Assembly: GCA_019509785.1 (NCBI GenBank)
Contig: JAEKLQ010000026.1
Location: 55,273-119,272, forward strand
DNA length: 64,000 nt
Source of the DNA: Fibrobacterota bacterium
GTDB lineage: Bacteria > Fibrobacterota > Fibrobacteria > UBA11236
Direction of reading: 5' to 3'
The notes below the pieces were generated by a model. The model made no database searches. It was given only the letters and a program-made list of their open reading frames with translations, and was not told the origin of the DNA. The position numbers were made by a program, and so were the translations under genes. Numbering within the stretch: position 1 is the first letter of the stretch; each line of letters opens with the position of its first letter. This document shows positions 45,835 through 54,909 of the stretch, in pieces.

Positions 45835-46833
45835 ATGGGCAAACCGAAAGCGAAAATCCTGTCATGGGCCGGCACGTTCGTCGCCTTCGCCTTCATCGTT
45901 TTCGCGATTTGGCTTTTCATCCGGACCCTGCATCATTTCGACTTGCACGAAGTCGTGGCGCGCGTCCGGGAGATCCCGCCCCATCGTCTGGTTATGGCCG
46001 GGCTCTGCGTGGCCCTTTGCTACGGCATCCAGACCCTGTATGATTTCCTGGCGGCCCGTTCCGTGGGGATGGCCGTGTCCCTGCCCCGGGCTTCCCTGGC
46101 CGCCTTCGTAGGCAATAGCCTGACTAACAGCATCGGCTTTTCCCTGCTGACCAGCACCTCGGTCCGCTACCGGTATTACCTGGCTTGGGGCTTCAGCGCC
46201 TTGCAAATCGCCCAGTTCATCACCCTGGCCAAGCTCGCTTTCATCAACGGCCTCACCTTGTCGACCGGGCTGGCGCAAATTTTTTCCCCCGTCCATCTGC
46301 CCGCCGATTTGCCTTTTTCCCTCTCCCCCCGCGCCATAGGATTCATCCTCCTGCTGCCGACGGCGCTTTTGCTCCTATGGAACGGCTTCGCCCGCGGTGG
46401 CACCTTGGCCCTAGGTAAATTCCGCTTGGAGCGCCCCCGCCAGATAATGCTGGTGTTGCAAGTGGTGGTGGCTTGCATCCATTTCGCTTTCGCCGGCGCC
46501 GCTCTCTACTTCCTGCTTCCCGAAGGGGATTTGCATCAGGCCGGATTCATCGGGCCCGTGTCTTTCCTAGGCACCTTCATGGCCATCAAGTTGGCGGCCT
46601 TGTTCCTTCCGGTACCCGGCAGCCTAGGCGTGCTGGAGGCGGCGTCCCTGGCCGTGCTTACCCCCGCCATGCCCGCTTACCCGGTGCTTGGCGCCTTGCT
46701 GGCCTTCCGATTGGCTTTTTACGTGATACCCTTCGGCATCGGATTGGCGACCTTATCCGCTTACGAGCTGACGGCCGGGTCCGGATTGTTACCGTCCATG
46801 CTCAGACGACGCCGGGGACGGCGATTGGCCTGA
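45835..46833 (+). CDS. YbhN/UPF0104 family membrane protein
   Basis: 332 residues with about eight membrane segments. Family marks are the N-terminal pair of helices, SLAAFVGNSLTNSIGFSLLTS, and VPGSLGVLEAASLAVL near the C-terminus. It belongs to the lysylphosphatidylglycerol-synthase transmembrane-domain family (YbhN/AglD-like), often linked to lipid flipping or modification. There is no catalytic GNAT domain, so MprF-type aminoacylation is not expected. It converges with acyP. Confidence 0.85.
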   Translation: MGKPKAKILSWAGTFVAFAFIVFAIWLFIRTLHHFDLHEVVARVREIPPHRLVMAGLCVALCYGIQTLYDFLAARSVGMAVSLPRASLAAFVGNSLTNSIGFSLLTSTSVRYRYYLAWGFSALQIAQFITLAKLAFINGLTLSTGLAQIFSPVHLPADLPFSLSPRAIGFILLLPTALLLLWNGFARGGTLALGKFRLERPRQIMLVLQVVVACIHFAFAGAALYFLLPEGDLHQAGFIGPVSFLGTFMAIKLAALFLPVPGSLGVLEAASLAVLTPAMPAYPVLGALLAFRLAFYVIPFGIGLATLSAYELTAGSGLLPSMLRRRRGRRLA

Positions 46834-46875
46834 TGGAAGGCTACCTCGAACGTCCCTCGGAAGGACGCCAGGATT

Positions 46876-47157
46876 TCAACGAACCATGAATCCGGCGAAG
46901 CCTTTCGCCGTTCCTTCCTTGACTTCGACGGACTCCACGCGCGCATGCGGGGGCCCGCGCCGGCACCACTCAACGAATAGGTCCAGTGCTTCGCGTTCGC
47001 CTTCGGCTTCCGCGTAAACCGAACCGTCCGGTTCATTTCGGACGAACCCGCTTAGGCCCAAGCGCCCGGCCTCGATCCGGGCGGAGGCGCGGAAGAAAAC
47101 CCCCTGGACGCGTCCGCTCACGCGGATGGCGAAAAGGATAGGCGGATGCGTCGTCAT
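46876..47157 (-). CDS. acyP: Acylphosphatase
   Basis: 93-residue enzyme hydrolysing acyl phosphates. The catalytic Arg is in SGRVQGVFFRASAR and the Asn in GFVRNEPDGSV, both conserved. The full fold is present (GEREALDLFVEW, then VESVEVKE). It is divergent from the SGNH esterase gene with 53 nt between. Confidence 0.93.
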   Translation of the reverse strand: MTTHPPILFAIRVSGRVQGVFFRASARIEAGRLGLSGFVRNEPDGSVYAEAEGEREALDLFVEWCRRGPPHARVESVEVKEGTAKGFAGFMVR

Positions 47158-47210
47158 AGGGGACGAAGATAAGATCGCGGCGTCAGGGTCGCAATGTTAC
47201 CTTTCCGGGC

Positions 47211-48600
47211 ATGCCGCCAGATCACGGACCTGAACCGGCGCACGAGCGCAAAGAACCGCCTGAACCGCCCTGGGGCGCCTTCCTGGACGGGGGCGCCGAG
47301 GATTGGCGCATCTGGCAGCAGGATTCCGCGGGGAAGGCGCGCATCGAACTCTCCGGACGCTGGGCCCCGAAGGCTTCCATGGGCGGCAGCGCCGGGATGG
47401 CATCCCATGGAAACCTTTCCCGATGGCGTTTGGCGCGGAGCGTTGGAAGGCGCGCCGGCGGGCGGATTGTATCGCCTGGAAACGCGTTTCAATCCCAAGG
47501 GGAACAAGTTAGGCGAATGGGCGCTGCGGGGCGATATGCGGCATTTCCTCGGGGTGGGGGATGTTTGGCTGATCGCGGGCCAAAGCAATGCTTCCGGTTA
47601 CGGACGCAAACCCTATAGCGAGGCGCCGACCTTGGGCGTCCACGTATTCCGGTCCAAAGGCGCCTGGGAGTTGGCCGCCCATCCTTTGCACGATGCCACC
47701 GGGACGGGTTTCCCCGCTTCGCGCGAGACCTATAATAATGGTCATTCCCCCTTCCTCCGTTTCGCGACCGAATTGCGATCCCGCCTCGGCTATCCGATCG
47801 GCCTGGTGCCGGGGGCCTTGGGAGGCTCGCCCCTCGAAGCCTGGCACCCCGGGCGCGGCCCCTTGTTCCGCAATCTCGCCGCCATGACGCGCGCGGCGGG
47901 AGGGAAGGTCAAAGGCATGCTGTGGTACCAAGGGGAGACGGATGCCTCACCGGGCACGGCCGGCGACTACTTGGATCGTTTCCTGGCTTCGGCGGAAGGC
48001 TGGCGCCGGGAGTTGGGAAATCCGGATATGCCCATCCTGACCGTGCAGATCGGCCGTTACCGATCGGATCGGCCGGGAGAGGAGGATCAGGAGTGGGCCG
48101 AAGTGCGTGAAGCCCAACGGCAGGCGGCCCATCGCGACGGCCGGATTGCCGTGGTCCCCGCGCTCGATCTTCCCCTCGACGATACCATCCATCTGGGTTC
48201 GGAAGGGAACGCGACCTTGGGCGCGCGCTTGGCGGATTGCGCCCTGGGCTTCGTCTACGGGCAAGCGGCGTCCTGGCGGGCCCCGGATCTGGCGGAGGCG
48301 GTTGCCGATGGTCCCGATGGCGTGCGCCTGCGCTTCGCCCACGTGGCAAGCCGGCTCGATTCCCTGGTTCCCGGCGCGCGGCCCTTTCGCGTGGCCGATG
48401 CGGAAGGCGTGATTCCCGTGGAGAAGGCCGTCTACTTCCATCGCGATTCGGTGCGTTTGCAGTTGCATCGTCCCATCGGGAAAAATGCCGTGATCAGTTG
48501 CGGCTATGGCGAAGATCCGGACGCGCTTCCTCTGGACGTGGAAAGGCAAATGCCCGTGCTGGCATTCCATGGCGTGCCATTGGGGGCAAGGCATGTTTAG
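47211..48600 (+). pseudogene. SGNH/sialate O-acetylesterase-like protein with apparent +1 frameshift
   Basis: Two overlapping frames together form one protein. From ATG 47211 a frame gives WGAFLDGGAEDWRIWQQDSA and KARIELSGRW, the usual N-terminal beta domain of such esterases. Around 47370-47400 homology moves to the other frame (ETFPDGVWRGALEGAPAGGLYRLETRF, by its parts), which runs to 48600. The catalytic half is intact: GQSNASGYG with the Ser, GALGGSPLEAW, WYQGETDA, and Asp-Asp-Thr-Ile-His. A shortened product starting at ATG 47407 (397 aa) could still be made. The shift may be a real mutation or a base-calling error. The last 8 nt overlap the DUF4139 gene. Confidence 0.6.
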
Positions 48601-50140
48601 AGTCCTTTCCCGTAGCTTCATCCCTTGTGCCGCCTTCGCGGCCGTCCTGGCCTGGGCCGGCCAGGCTGCGGCCGCTCCCCCAGCCGCCGCGACCCCCGGG
48701 GCGAACGGGAACATCACGCCTGCGCGAATCGCCGGCGAGCGCGCCTCGGTGGACCTCACGGTTTACAACGACGGCCAGGCCTTGGTCCGCGAGGAGAGGG
48801 CAATCAACCTGGCCACGGGGGACAACCGGGTGCTGATCCCGGATATCCCGGGTACCATCGACGCGACCTCCCTGCATTTCGCGAGCCTCACCGATCCCGT
48901 TTCGGTTCGCGTGCTGGAACAGAATTACCAATACGATCTGATCAGCCAAGCCAAGTTGTTGGAGAAATACCTGGGTAAAACCGTGGAGTTCCTGCGGGAG
49001 GATCCCGCCACCCATCGGGAGAGCGCTGTACCCGGGCGCATCCTGGCCATCGGCAACCCGGATGGTGGCGATGGATCGCGCCATGCGGGAATGGTAGCCG
49101 AGATCTACGGCAAGTTGGAAATGGAACCCGCCGGACGCTTGGCCTTACCGCTCTTGCCCGAAGGATTGACGCTCAAACCCCGATTGGAATGGCTGCTTCG
49201 CTCGGAAAAAGCGGGCGATCAGAAAGTCGAAATAAGCTATCTGGCGGGAGGATTATCCTGGTCCTGCGATTACGTGGCCTTGCTTGCGAAAGGCGATTCT
49301 AAGCTCGATCTTACCGGCTGGGTCACCTTGTCCAATGAATCAGGTACCGCTTTCCGCGATGCCGGCCTTAAGCTGGTCGCCGGCGAGGTGCACCGGGTCG
49401 AGGATGCGGCCGTCGATCTTATCGGCTCCCTCGAAGTTGACGAGGATAAGGCGGCGCCGGCGCCCCCGCAATTCCAGCAGAAGGATCTTTTCGAGTACAA
49501 GATCTATTCCCTGCAGCGCCGCACTGATCTGGGAGGACGGGAAACCAAGCAAATCGAGCTCGTCTCGGCGCGGAATGCGGCCGTCAGTAAGATACTGGCC
49601 TATGACGGGGCGGATCCCGAATGGCGCAATCGCCTTTTCAATCCCGGCTACCGCGGCCAGCAGGATTTCGGCGAGCAATCCAATCCCAAGATCGGGATTT
49701 ACCTGGCTTTCCGCAATGACGAGAAATCCGGGTTGGGCATGCCGCTGCCCAAAGGCAAGGTGCGCGTCTACAAACGGGACGACGACGGGAAAGAGCAATT
49801 CATAGGCGAGGATGAAATCGATCACACGCCCAAGGACGAGGAGATGCGCCTCTACCTGGGAAACTCCTTCGATGTGGTGGGAGAACGCGCCCAGATCGGC
49901 TTCGTGAAATTGGCCCTCAATCGCGGAGTAGAGGAAACCTTCCGGATCAAGGTACGTAACCATAAATCGGAGGCCGTAGAGGTCATGATCTACGAGCATC
50001 CCTGGCGGTGGAGCGGATGGAAGATCCCCAAGACGAACGTGAAGTTCGAAAAGGTGGATCAGAGTACCATCCGGTTCCCCGTGAAAATCGAACCTGAAAA
50101 GGAGGCGATCGTGAACTATACGATCCGGTACCAATGGTGA
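48593..50140 (+). CDS. Exported DUF4139 protein, copy 1
   Basis: 515 residues with a signal peptide (hydrophobic core CAAFAAVLAWAGQAAAA). An N-terminal beta domain (VDLTVYNDGQALVREERAINL, by its parts) is followed by the DUF4139 beta region with ISYLAGGLSWSCDYVALL and LTGWVTLSNESGTAF. The end is VEVMIYEHPWRWSGWKI. The family is of unknown function, widely found as exported or periplasmic proteins. It starts inside the esterase stop and its own stop overlaps the next copy by 7 nt, so three genes are coupled. Confidence 0.85.
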   Translation: MFRVLSRSFIPCAAFAAVLAWAGQAAAAPPAAATPGANGNITPARIAGERASVDLTVYNDGQALVREERAINLATGDNRVLIPDIPGTIDATSLHFASLTDPVSVRVLEQNYQYDLISQAKLLEKYLGKTVEFLREDPATHRESAVPGRILAIGNPDGGDGSRHAGMVAEIYGKLEMEPAGRLALPLLPEGLTLKPRLEWLLRSEKAGDQKVEISYLAGGLSWSCDYVALLAKGDSKLDLTGWVTLSNESGTAFRDAGLKLVAGEVHRVEDAAVDLIGSLEVDEDKAAPAPPQFQQKDLFEYKIYSLQRRTDLGGRETKQIELVSARNAAVSKILAYDGADPEWRNRLFNPGYRGQQDFGEQSNPKIGIYLAFRNDEKSGLGMPLPKGKVRVYKRDDDGKEQFIGEDEIDHTPKDEEMRLYLGNSFDVVGERAQIGFVKLALNRGVEETFRIKVRNHKSEAVEVMIYEHPWRWSGWKIPKTNVKFEKVDQSTIRFPVKIEPEKEAIVNYTIRYQW

Positions 50141-51639
50141 ACCCCATTCCGCTCGCGCTGCTTCTGGCCGTGGCCCCTTTGGCGGCGGATTCGAACGCCG
50201 CCAAATCTGCGCTCGCCCCCCGCCTCGCCAGCGAACGCAAGGCGGTCGATCTCACCGTGTACAACGGCGGCCAGGCCCTCATCCGCGAAGAGCGATCGAT
50301 TTCCCTGGCCAAGGGGGAAAACCGCGTACAAGTGCCGGACATCCCCGCCACCATCGACGCGACCTCTTTGCACTTCGCCAGCCTCACCGATCCGGCCTCG
50401 GTGCGGGTGCTGGAGCAGAATTACCAATACGATCTGGTCAGCCAGGCCAAGCTGCTGGAGAAGTACCTCGGCAAGACGGTGGAGTTCATGCGCGAGGATC
50501 CCGCGACCCGGCGCGAGACGCCGGTGGCCGGACGGATCCTGGCGACCGGCAACCCCGATGCCGGCGGGACCGGCCGGCCCCATCCGGGCATGGTGGCCGA
50601 GATCAACGGCAAGATCGAATTGGACCCGGCCGGGCGTTTGTCTTTGCCGGCCTTGCCTGAGGGGCTTATCCTCAAACCCCAGTTGGAATGGCTGATCCAT
50701 TCGGGCCGGGAAGGGGAGCAGAAGGCCGAGATAAGCTATCTGGCGGGAGGGCTTTCATGGACCTGCGATTACGTTGCCCTGCTGTCGCAACGCGATGACA
50801 AGCTCGACCTCACGGGTTGGGTCACCTTATCGAACCAATCGGGTACGGCCTTCCGCGATGCGGGACTGAAACTGGTGGCCGGGGACATTCATCAGGTGGA
50901 GCCGCAGGCCAACAACGGTTACGCGGCGCCGCGGGCCATGATGAAAGCGGCGGCCGCGGAGGCGCCGCAGTTCGACCAGAAGGATTTCTTCGAGTACAAG
51001 GTTTATAGCCTGCAACGCCGCACCGATCTCGGCGGCGCGGAGACCAAGCAGATCGAATTGGTTTCGGCGGTGAACGCCACCGCGCGCAAGATGCTGATCT
51101 ACGACGGGTTGGATCAATCCTGGCGATACTGGCTCAACAATGCCGGCTACCGGGGCCAGCAGACTTTCGGCGAGCAGGCCAACCCCAAGGTGGGCGTCTA
51201 CGTGGGCTTCCGCAACGACGAGAAGTCGGGCCTCGGCATTCCCCTCCCGAAAGGAAAGATCCGCGTCTACAAGAAAGACGACGAGGGCAAAGAGCAATTC
51301 GTGGGCGAGGATCTTCTCGATCATACCCCCAAGGACGAAGAGGTCCGGCTATACCTGGGGAACGCCTTCGACGTCGTAGGGCAGCGGGCGCAGATCGATT
51401 TCAAGAACCTGGCGTTCAATCGCGGGGCGGAGGAGACCGTACAGATCAAGGTGCGCAACCATAAGAAGGAAGCGGCCGAAGTGATGATTTACGAGCACCC
51501 ATGGCGCTGGAATGAATGGTCCATCCTCAAGTCCGATTCGCCCTACGAGAAAGTGGATCAGAGCACCATCCGGTTTCCCGTGAAGATCGCGCCGGACAAG
51601 GAGAAGGTCGTCACTTATACTATCCGGTACTCTTGGTAA
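50134..51639 (+). CDS. Exported DUF4139 protein, copy 2
   Basis: 501 residues, aligned with copy 1 across nearly its whole length; shared blocks include ATSLHFASLTDP, QNYQYDL, KLLEKYLGKTVEF, YSLQRRTDLGG and VDQSTIRFPVKI. The signal peptide is shorter (NPIPLALLLAVAPLAAD). The central variable stretch (near residue 270, NNGYAAPRAMMKAAAAEAPQ) differs most from copy 1. A tandem duplication inside one transcript is the simplest reading. A strong hairpin lies 125 nt after the stop. Confidence 0.85.
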   Translation: MVNPIPLALLLAVAPLAADSNAAKSALAPRLASERKAVDLTVYNGGQALIREERSISLAKGENRVQVPDIPATIDATSLHFASLTDPASVRVLEQNYQYDLVSQAKLLEKYLGKTVEFMREDPATRRETPVAGRILATGNPDAGGTGRPHPGMVAEINGKIELDPAGRLSLPALPEGLILKPQLEWLIHSGREGEQKAEISYLAGGLSWTCDYVALLSQRDDKLDLTGWVTLSNQSGTAFRDAGLKLVAGDIHQVEPQANNGYAAPRAMMKAAAAEAPQFDQKDFFEYKVYSLQRRTDLGGAETKQIELVSAVNATARKMLIYDGLDQSWRYWLNNAGYRGQQTFGEQANPKVGVYVGFRNDEKSGLGIPLPKGKIRVYKKDDEGKEQFVGEDLLDHTPKDEEVRLYLGNAFDVVGQRAQIDFKNLAFNRGAEETVQIKVRNHKKEAAEVMIYEHPWRWNEWSILKSDSPYEKVDQSTIRFPVKIAPDKEKVVTYTIRYSW

Positions 51640-51762
51640 AACAGCGGATGCCCATCGTCGTGGCCATCCTTTAGGCCGCTTCCCGCCGGGTTCCGATCGC
51701 CCGGAAGCCCTACGGAGACGGGGGTTCCCGGTCGTCGTCCATTCCGCAAAGCCCTCGGGACG

Positions 51763-51795
51763 GGGCGAAATGGCGCTGAATGCGCCGTTTCGCCC
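51763..51795 (+). terminator. Strong hairpin after the DUF4139 pair
   Basis: GGGCGAAATGGCGC pairs with GCGCCGTTTCGCCC over 14 positions (one G-T wobble) around a 5-nt loop. Only TTCGCC follows, so it is not a classic T-run terminator. It lies in the 252-nt gap before the PEBP gene; an attenuator or RNA-stabilising role is equally possible. Confidence 0.45.
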
Positions 51796-51891
51796 TTCGC
51801 CCGGAATCCATCCAAGGCTTGGCTTGCTGTCCCTCCGGAAAAGGAGTATCCTGGGAATACGCGCTCCGGATAACGAACGCCGGGAGGGGAC

Positions 51892-52479
51892 ATGCAAACG
51901 TCCGCCTTTTGCCTTTGCCTCGTTGCCGCACCTGCCCTTTGGGGTTACGGCGATATCCCAGGGGATCCCCTCTTCGGTAAATCCTGGGGCATGCAACTAT
52001 ATAGCCCCGCCTTCCTCGAGAACGGTTACATCCCGGATAAATACACTTGCGACGGGGAGAACATTAGCCCTCCTTTGCATATCAAAGGCGTGTCGCCGAA
52101 GGCCCTCAGCTTGGTGTTGATCGTGCAAGACCCGGATGCGCTTACGGGGGAATGGGTGCATTGGACCGTATGGAACATGAACGCGGCTACCCGCGTCATC
52201 AGCGAGAACAGCGTGCCCGACGGTTCCGTGGAAGGCGATACCGATTATGAGTTGCCGGCCTGGGCCGGGCCCTGCCCGCGCTGGGGCGTCCATCGCTACC
52301 AGTTCCGGCTATATGCCCTCGACGTGAAACTGGATCTGGGTTCGCGCGCCAACAGGGCGCAGCTCGACAAGGCCATGCAAGGGCACATACTCGATCGCGC
52401 CGATCTGGTGGGATTGTACGGGCGGGACCCGATCCGCGCGGCCAGCGATAATTGGATCGAGCGCAAGGTCAGCAACTGA
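51892..52479 (+). CDS. PEBP family protein (YbhB/YbcL-like)
   Basis: 195 residues of the phosphatidylethanolamine-binding family. A short signal-like N-terminus (CLCLVAAPALWG) suggests export. The family marks are YTCDGENISPPLHIKGV, LVLIVQDPDALTGEWVHWTVWNM (by its parts), PCPRWGVHRYQFRLYALD and ILDRADLVGLYGR. The ligand-pocket residues Asp-Pro-Asp and His-Arg are present. GGAGGGG precedes the ATG. Confidence 0.92.
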   Translation: MQTSAFCLCLVAAPALWGYGDIPGDPLFGKSWGMQLYSPAFLENGYIPDKYTCDGENISPPLHIKGVSPKALSLVLIVQDPDALTGEWVHWTVWNMNAATRVISENSVPDGSVEGDTDYELPAWAGPCPRWGVHRYQFRLYALDVKLDLGSRANRAQLDKAMQGHILDRADLVGLYGRDPIRAASDNWIERKVSN

Positions 52480-52532
52480 CGGATCCGGGGTAACCCGGGC
52501 GCTACCTGCCTTGGGCTTCCGCCCCCAGGCCT

Positions 52533-53852
52533 TCACATCCTCTGAGCGGTTTTCGCCGGCGCCGGTCGCCATGGTTTTTCGACCGGAAGCGGCCGCGCAT
52601 CGGCCGTCGTAAATCCGTTCGGGGCCCCCAGCACGCGATCAAGGATGGCTGCCGCCGCCCCGGGTTTGCCCAAGGCGCGGGCCTTGGCCCCCAAGGCCGC
52701 CAGGCGGGCCGGATCGGAAAGCAGGGCCCGCACGCGATACTCCAGGCCGGCCCCGTCGTAGGCCTTCAAGGCGGCCCCGTTCTCGAGCAGGTAATCGGCA
52801 TTGCGCTCTTCCTGCCCCGGAATCGGGTTGACCAGGATCATTGGTAGTCCCATCGCCAGGCATTCCGAGGCGGTGAGGCCGCCGGGTTTGGTGATGGCGA
52901 TATCGGCCGCCTTCATCAGCCTTTCGATGGTCCGCGTGAATCCCATCGGGAAGAAGCGGCCGGGATGGGCCTGCGCCAGAACCTTGAGATCGGACAGCAG
53001 CTTTTCGTTACGTCCCGCCAGGGCCACCAATTGGAAGTCGCCGGGCAAGGCCAAAAGGCGCGCAGCGGTGGCTTCCAGCCCGCCGCCGCCCGTACCCGCT
53101 CCCACCCCCGCGCCTCCGGCCATCAAGGCCAGCACCGGCCGGGAAGGATCAAGTCCCAGCGAACGGGCGCATTCGGCTTTGTCGAGGGGGGCCATCCCAG
53201 AGGATGGGGCCGTCCTTGCAGACAGGGTGGTCCTTGAGGACGGGACCGCTCCGCCGATAGAGGCCCCGGAGGCCGGGTCCGCGAAGGCCGGCATGATGGG
53301 GATCCCCGTAACTTGGATGATACCCGGATCGACGCCTTTGTCCGCCATGCGGTAGGCTACCTCTTCCGAGGCCGCGAAGTATCCCGCCATATGTTCGTGG
53401 ATCCAGAGGCGGTGCACGTCGAAATCGGTTACCGCCACCCATACGGGAAGTTTGAATACGCCCTTGCGGATTTTCCGGGAGAGCAATTGGGCCGGCAGGA
53501 AATGCGTGCAAACGACGTGATCGGGGTTCAAGTCCTTCAGCAACTTCATGAAGCGCACGGTATTCAAACGCTCCAAGGCCTTGCGCAGGGCCTCGGTCTT
53601 GGAATACTCCCGCGGCGGCTTATCGCTGCGGCCGTAGAGATAGCCCCAGATTTCGGGATGCTTCTCCACCACGTAAAGGAAGGATTCGGCGTAGACCTTG
53701 CGGAAGACCGAGGGGACCCATTCCATCAAATCGATGTGGGTGGCTTGCACGTCGGGATAGGCTTCGGCGGCCCGGGCGCGGATGGCCTCGGCGGCGCGTA
53801 CGTGCCCGGCCCCGGCCGATACGCTTAAGATCAGCAAGGAACGGGATGCCAT
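52533..53852 (-). CDS. MGDG-synthase/UgtP-type glycosyltransferase (GT28)
   Basis: About 439 residues from ATG 53852, with AAGGAA upstream. The N-terminal half is the MGDG-synthase domain (LILSVSAGAGHVRAAEAIR, VCTHFLPAQLLSRK, VAVTDFDVHRLWIHE). The C-terminal half is a GT28-type nucleotide-sugar domain with KPGGLTASECLAMGLPMI, the Gly-rich sugar-nucleotide site. Between them is a Ser/Ala/Gly/Thr-rich insert (about 205-235) with short imperfect DNA repeats. The expected reaction is sugar transfer to diacylglycerol. Last gene of a four-gene operon. Confidence 0.88.
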   Translation of the reverse strand: MASRSLLILSVSAGAGHVRAAEAIRARAAEAYPDVQATHIDLMEWVPSVFRKVYAESFLYVVEKHPEIWGYLYGRSDKPPREYSKTEALRKALERLNTVRFMKLLKDLNPDHVVCTHFLPAQLLSRKIRKGVFKLPVWVAVTDFDVHRLWIHEHMAGYFAASEEVAYRMADKGVDPGIIQVTGIPIMPAFADPASGASIGGAVPSSRTTLSARTAPSSGMAPLDKAECARSLGLDPSRPVLALMAGGAGVGAGTGGGGLEATAARLLALPGDFQLVALAGRNEKLLSDLKVLAQAHPGRFFPMGFTRTIERLMKAADIAITKPGGLTASECLAMGLPMILVNPIPGQEERNADYLLENGAALKAYDGAGLEYRVRALLSDPARLAALGAKARALGKPGAAAAILDRVLGAPNGFTTADARPLPVEKPWRPAPAKTAQRM

Positions 53853-53862
53853 AAACTTCCTT

Positions 53863-54909
53863 TCAGGTGGGTACCGTCGGGGCGCCACGCTCCGCCCGAT
53901 ACGCGAATTCGACGTCTTCCATTTGCGGAACGTTCATCAGTTGCTTAAGCACGGCGGGCAGACCGATGCCTTCGAAGAGGAGCGCGTGCAGGCCTTCCAG
54001 GATGTGCATGCGGATGCCGAGCTGGGCCGCCTTCTCCCGCACGATGCGTACGGTGTTGACCCCCTCGGCCACTTCGCCGATTTCCGCGACGGCCTCTTCC
54101 AGGGTCTTGCCCTGCCCGAGCATCATGCCCACGCGGTAATTGCGGGACAGCGGAGAAGTGCAGGTGGTAACCAGATCGCCCACGCCCGCGAGCCCCAGGA
54201 AGGTCAGGGGATTCGAACCCATCTTGTCCGCGAAGCGGCTCATCTCGGCCAAGGCGCGGGTGATCAGCATGCCGATGGTGTTGTCGCCCATCTTGAGGGA
54301 CGCCACCAGGCCGGTGGCGATGGCATAGGCGTTCTTGAGAACGCCCCCCAGCTCGACGCCGTACACGTCATTGTTGCTGTAGACCCGGAAATACGGGCCC
54401 GAAAGCACTTCCTGCGTTTTGCGGACCACCTCTTCGTAACGGCTCGCGATCACGGTGCCGCTGGGCATCTTGGCCGCGATCTCCTTGGCCAGATTAGGCC
54501 CGCTCAAGGCTCCGATTTTGAGGCAGCAGGTTTCCTCGCGAAGCACCTCGGTCATCAGCTTGAAGGAATCGGCTTCGATGCCTTTGGTGGTCGATACCAG
54601 GATTTGGCTTCCGTCCACGTAATCGCCCAAGCGGCGCGCCACCGATCGGAAATGCATGCTGGGCACCGAAACGATGATCAGCCGGGCGGCATGGGCCACT
54701 TCCGCGATATCCGCGGTAGCGGTGACGTTGACGCTCAATTTCATCCCGGGCAGGTATTTGGCGTTCTCGCGGGTGGCGTTGAAACGCTCCGCCCCCTCGG
54801 CGGTGCGGTGCCAATGCAGAACGGGATGTCCCTTGGTCCCGATCATGTCCGCCAGGGCGCTACCGAAGCTGCCCCCGCCTACGATCCCTACGGTTTCCGG
54901 GGCGCTCAT
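53863..54909 (-). CDS. gpsA: Glycerol-3-phosphate dehydrogenase (NAD(P)+)
   Basis: Makes sn-glycerol-3-phosphate from dihydroxyacetone phosphate, the backbone of phospholipids. 348 residues with Rossmann motif VGIVGGGSFGSALADM, VSVPSMHFR, STTKGIE, the catalytic Lys in LGGVLKNAYAIATG, and GLAGVGDLVTTCTSPLSRN (in parts). The start overlaps the upstream acyltransferase stop (ATGA) and its stop is 10 nt from the glycosyltransferase. The position suggests it feeds the same lipid pathway. Confidence 0.95.
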   Translation of the reverse strand: MSAPETVGIVGGGSFGSALADMIGTKGHPVLHWHRTAEGAERFNATRENAKYLPGMKLSVNVTATADIAEVAHAARLIIVSVPSMHFRSVARRLGDYVDGSQILVSTTKGIEADSFKLMTEVLREETCCLKIGALSGPNLAKEIAAKMPSGTVIASRYEEVVRKTQEVLSGPYFRVYSNNDVYGVELGGVLKNAYAIATGLVASLKMGDNTIGMLITRALAEMSRFADKMGSNPLTFLGLAGVGDLVTTCTSPLSRNYRVGMMLGQGKTLEEAVAEIGEVAEGVNTVRIVREKAAQLGIRMHILEGLHALLFEGIGLPAVLKQLMNVPQMEDVEFAYRAERGAPTVPT

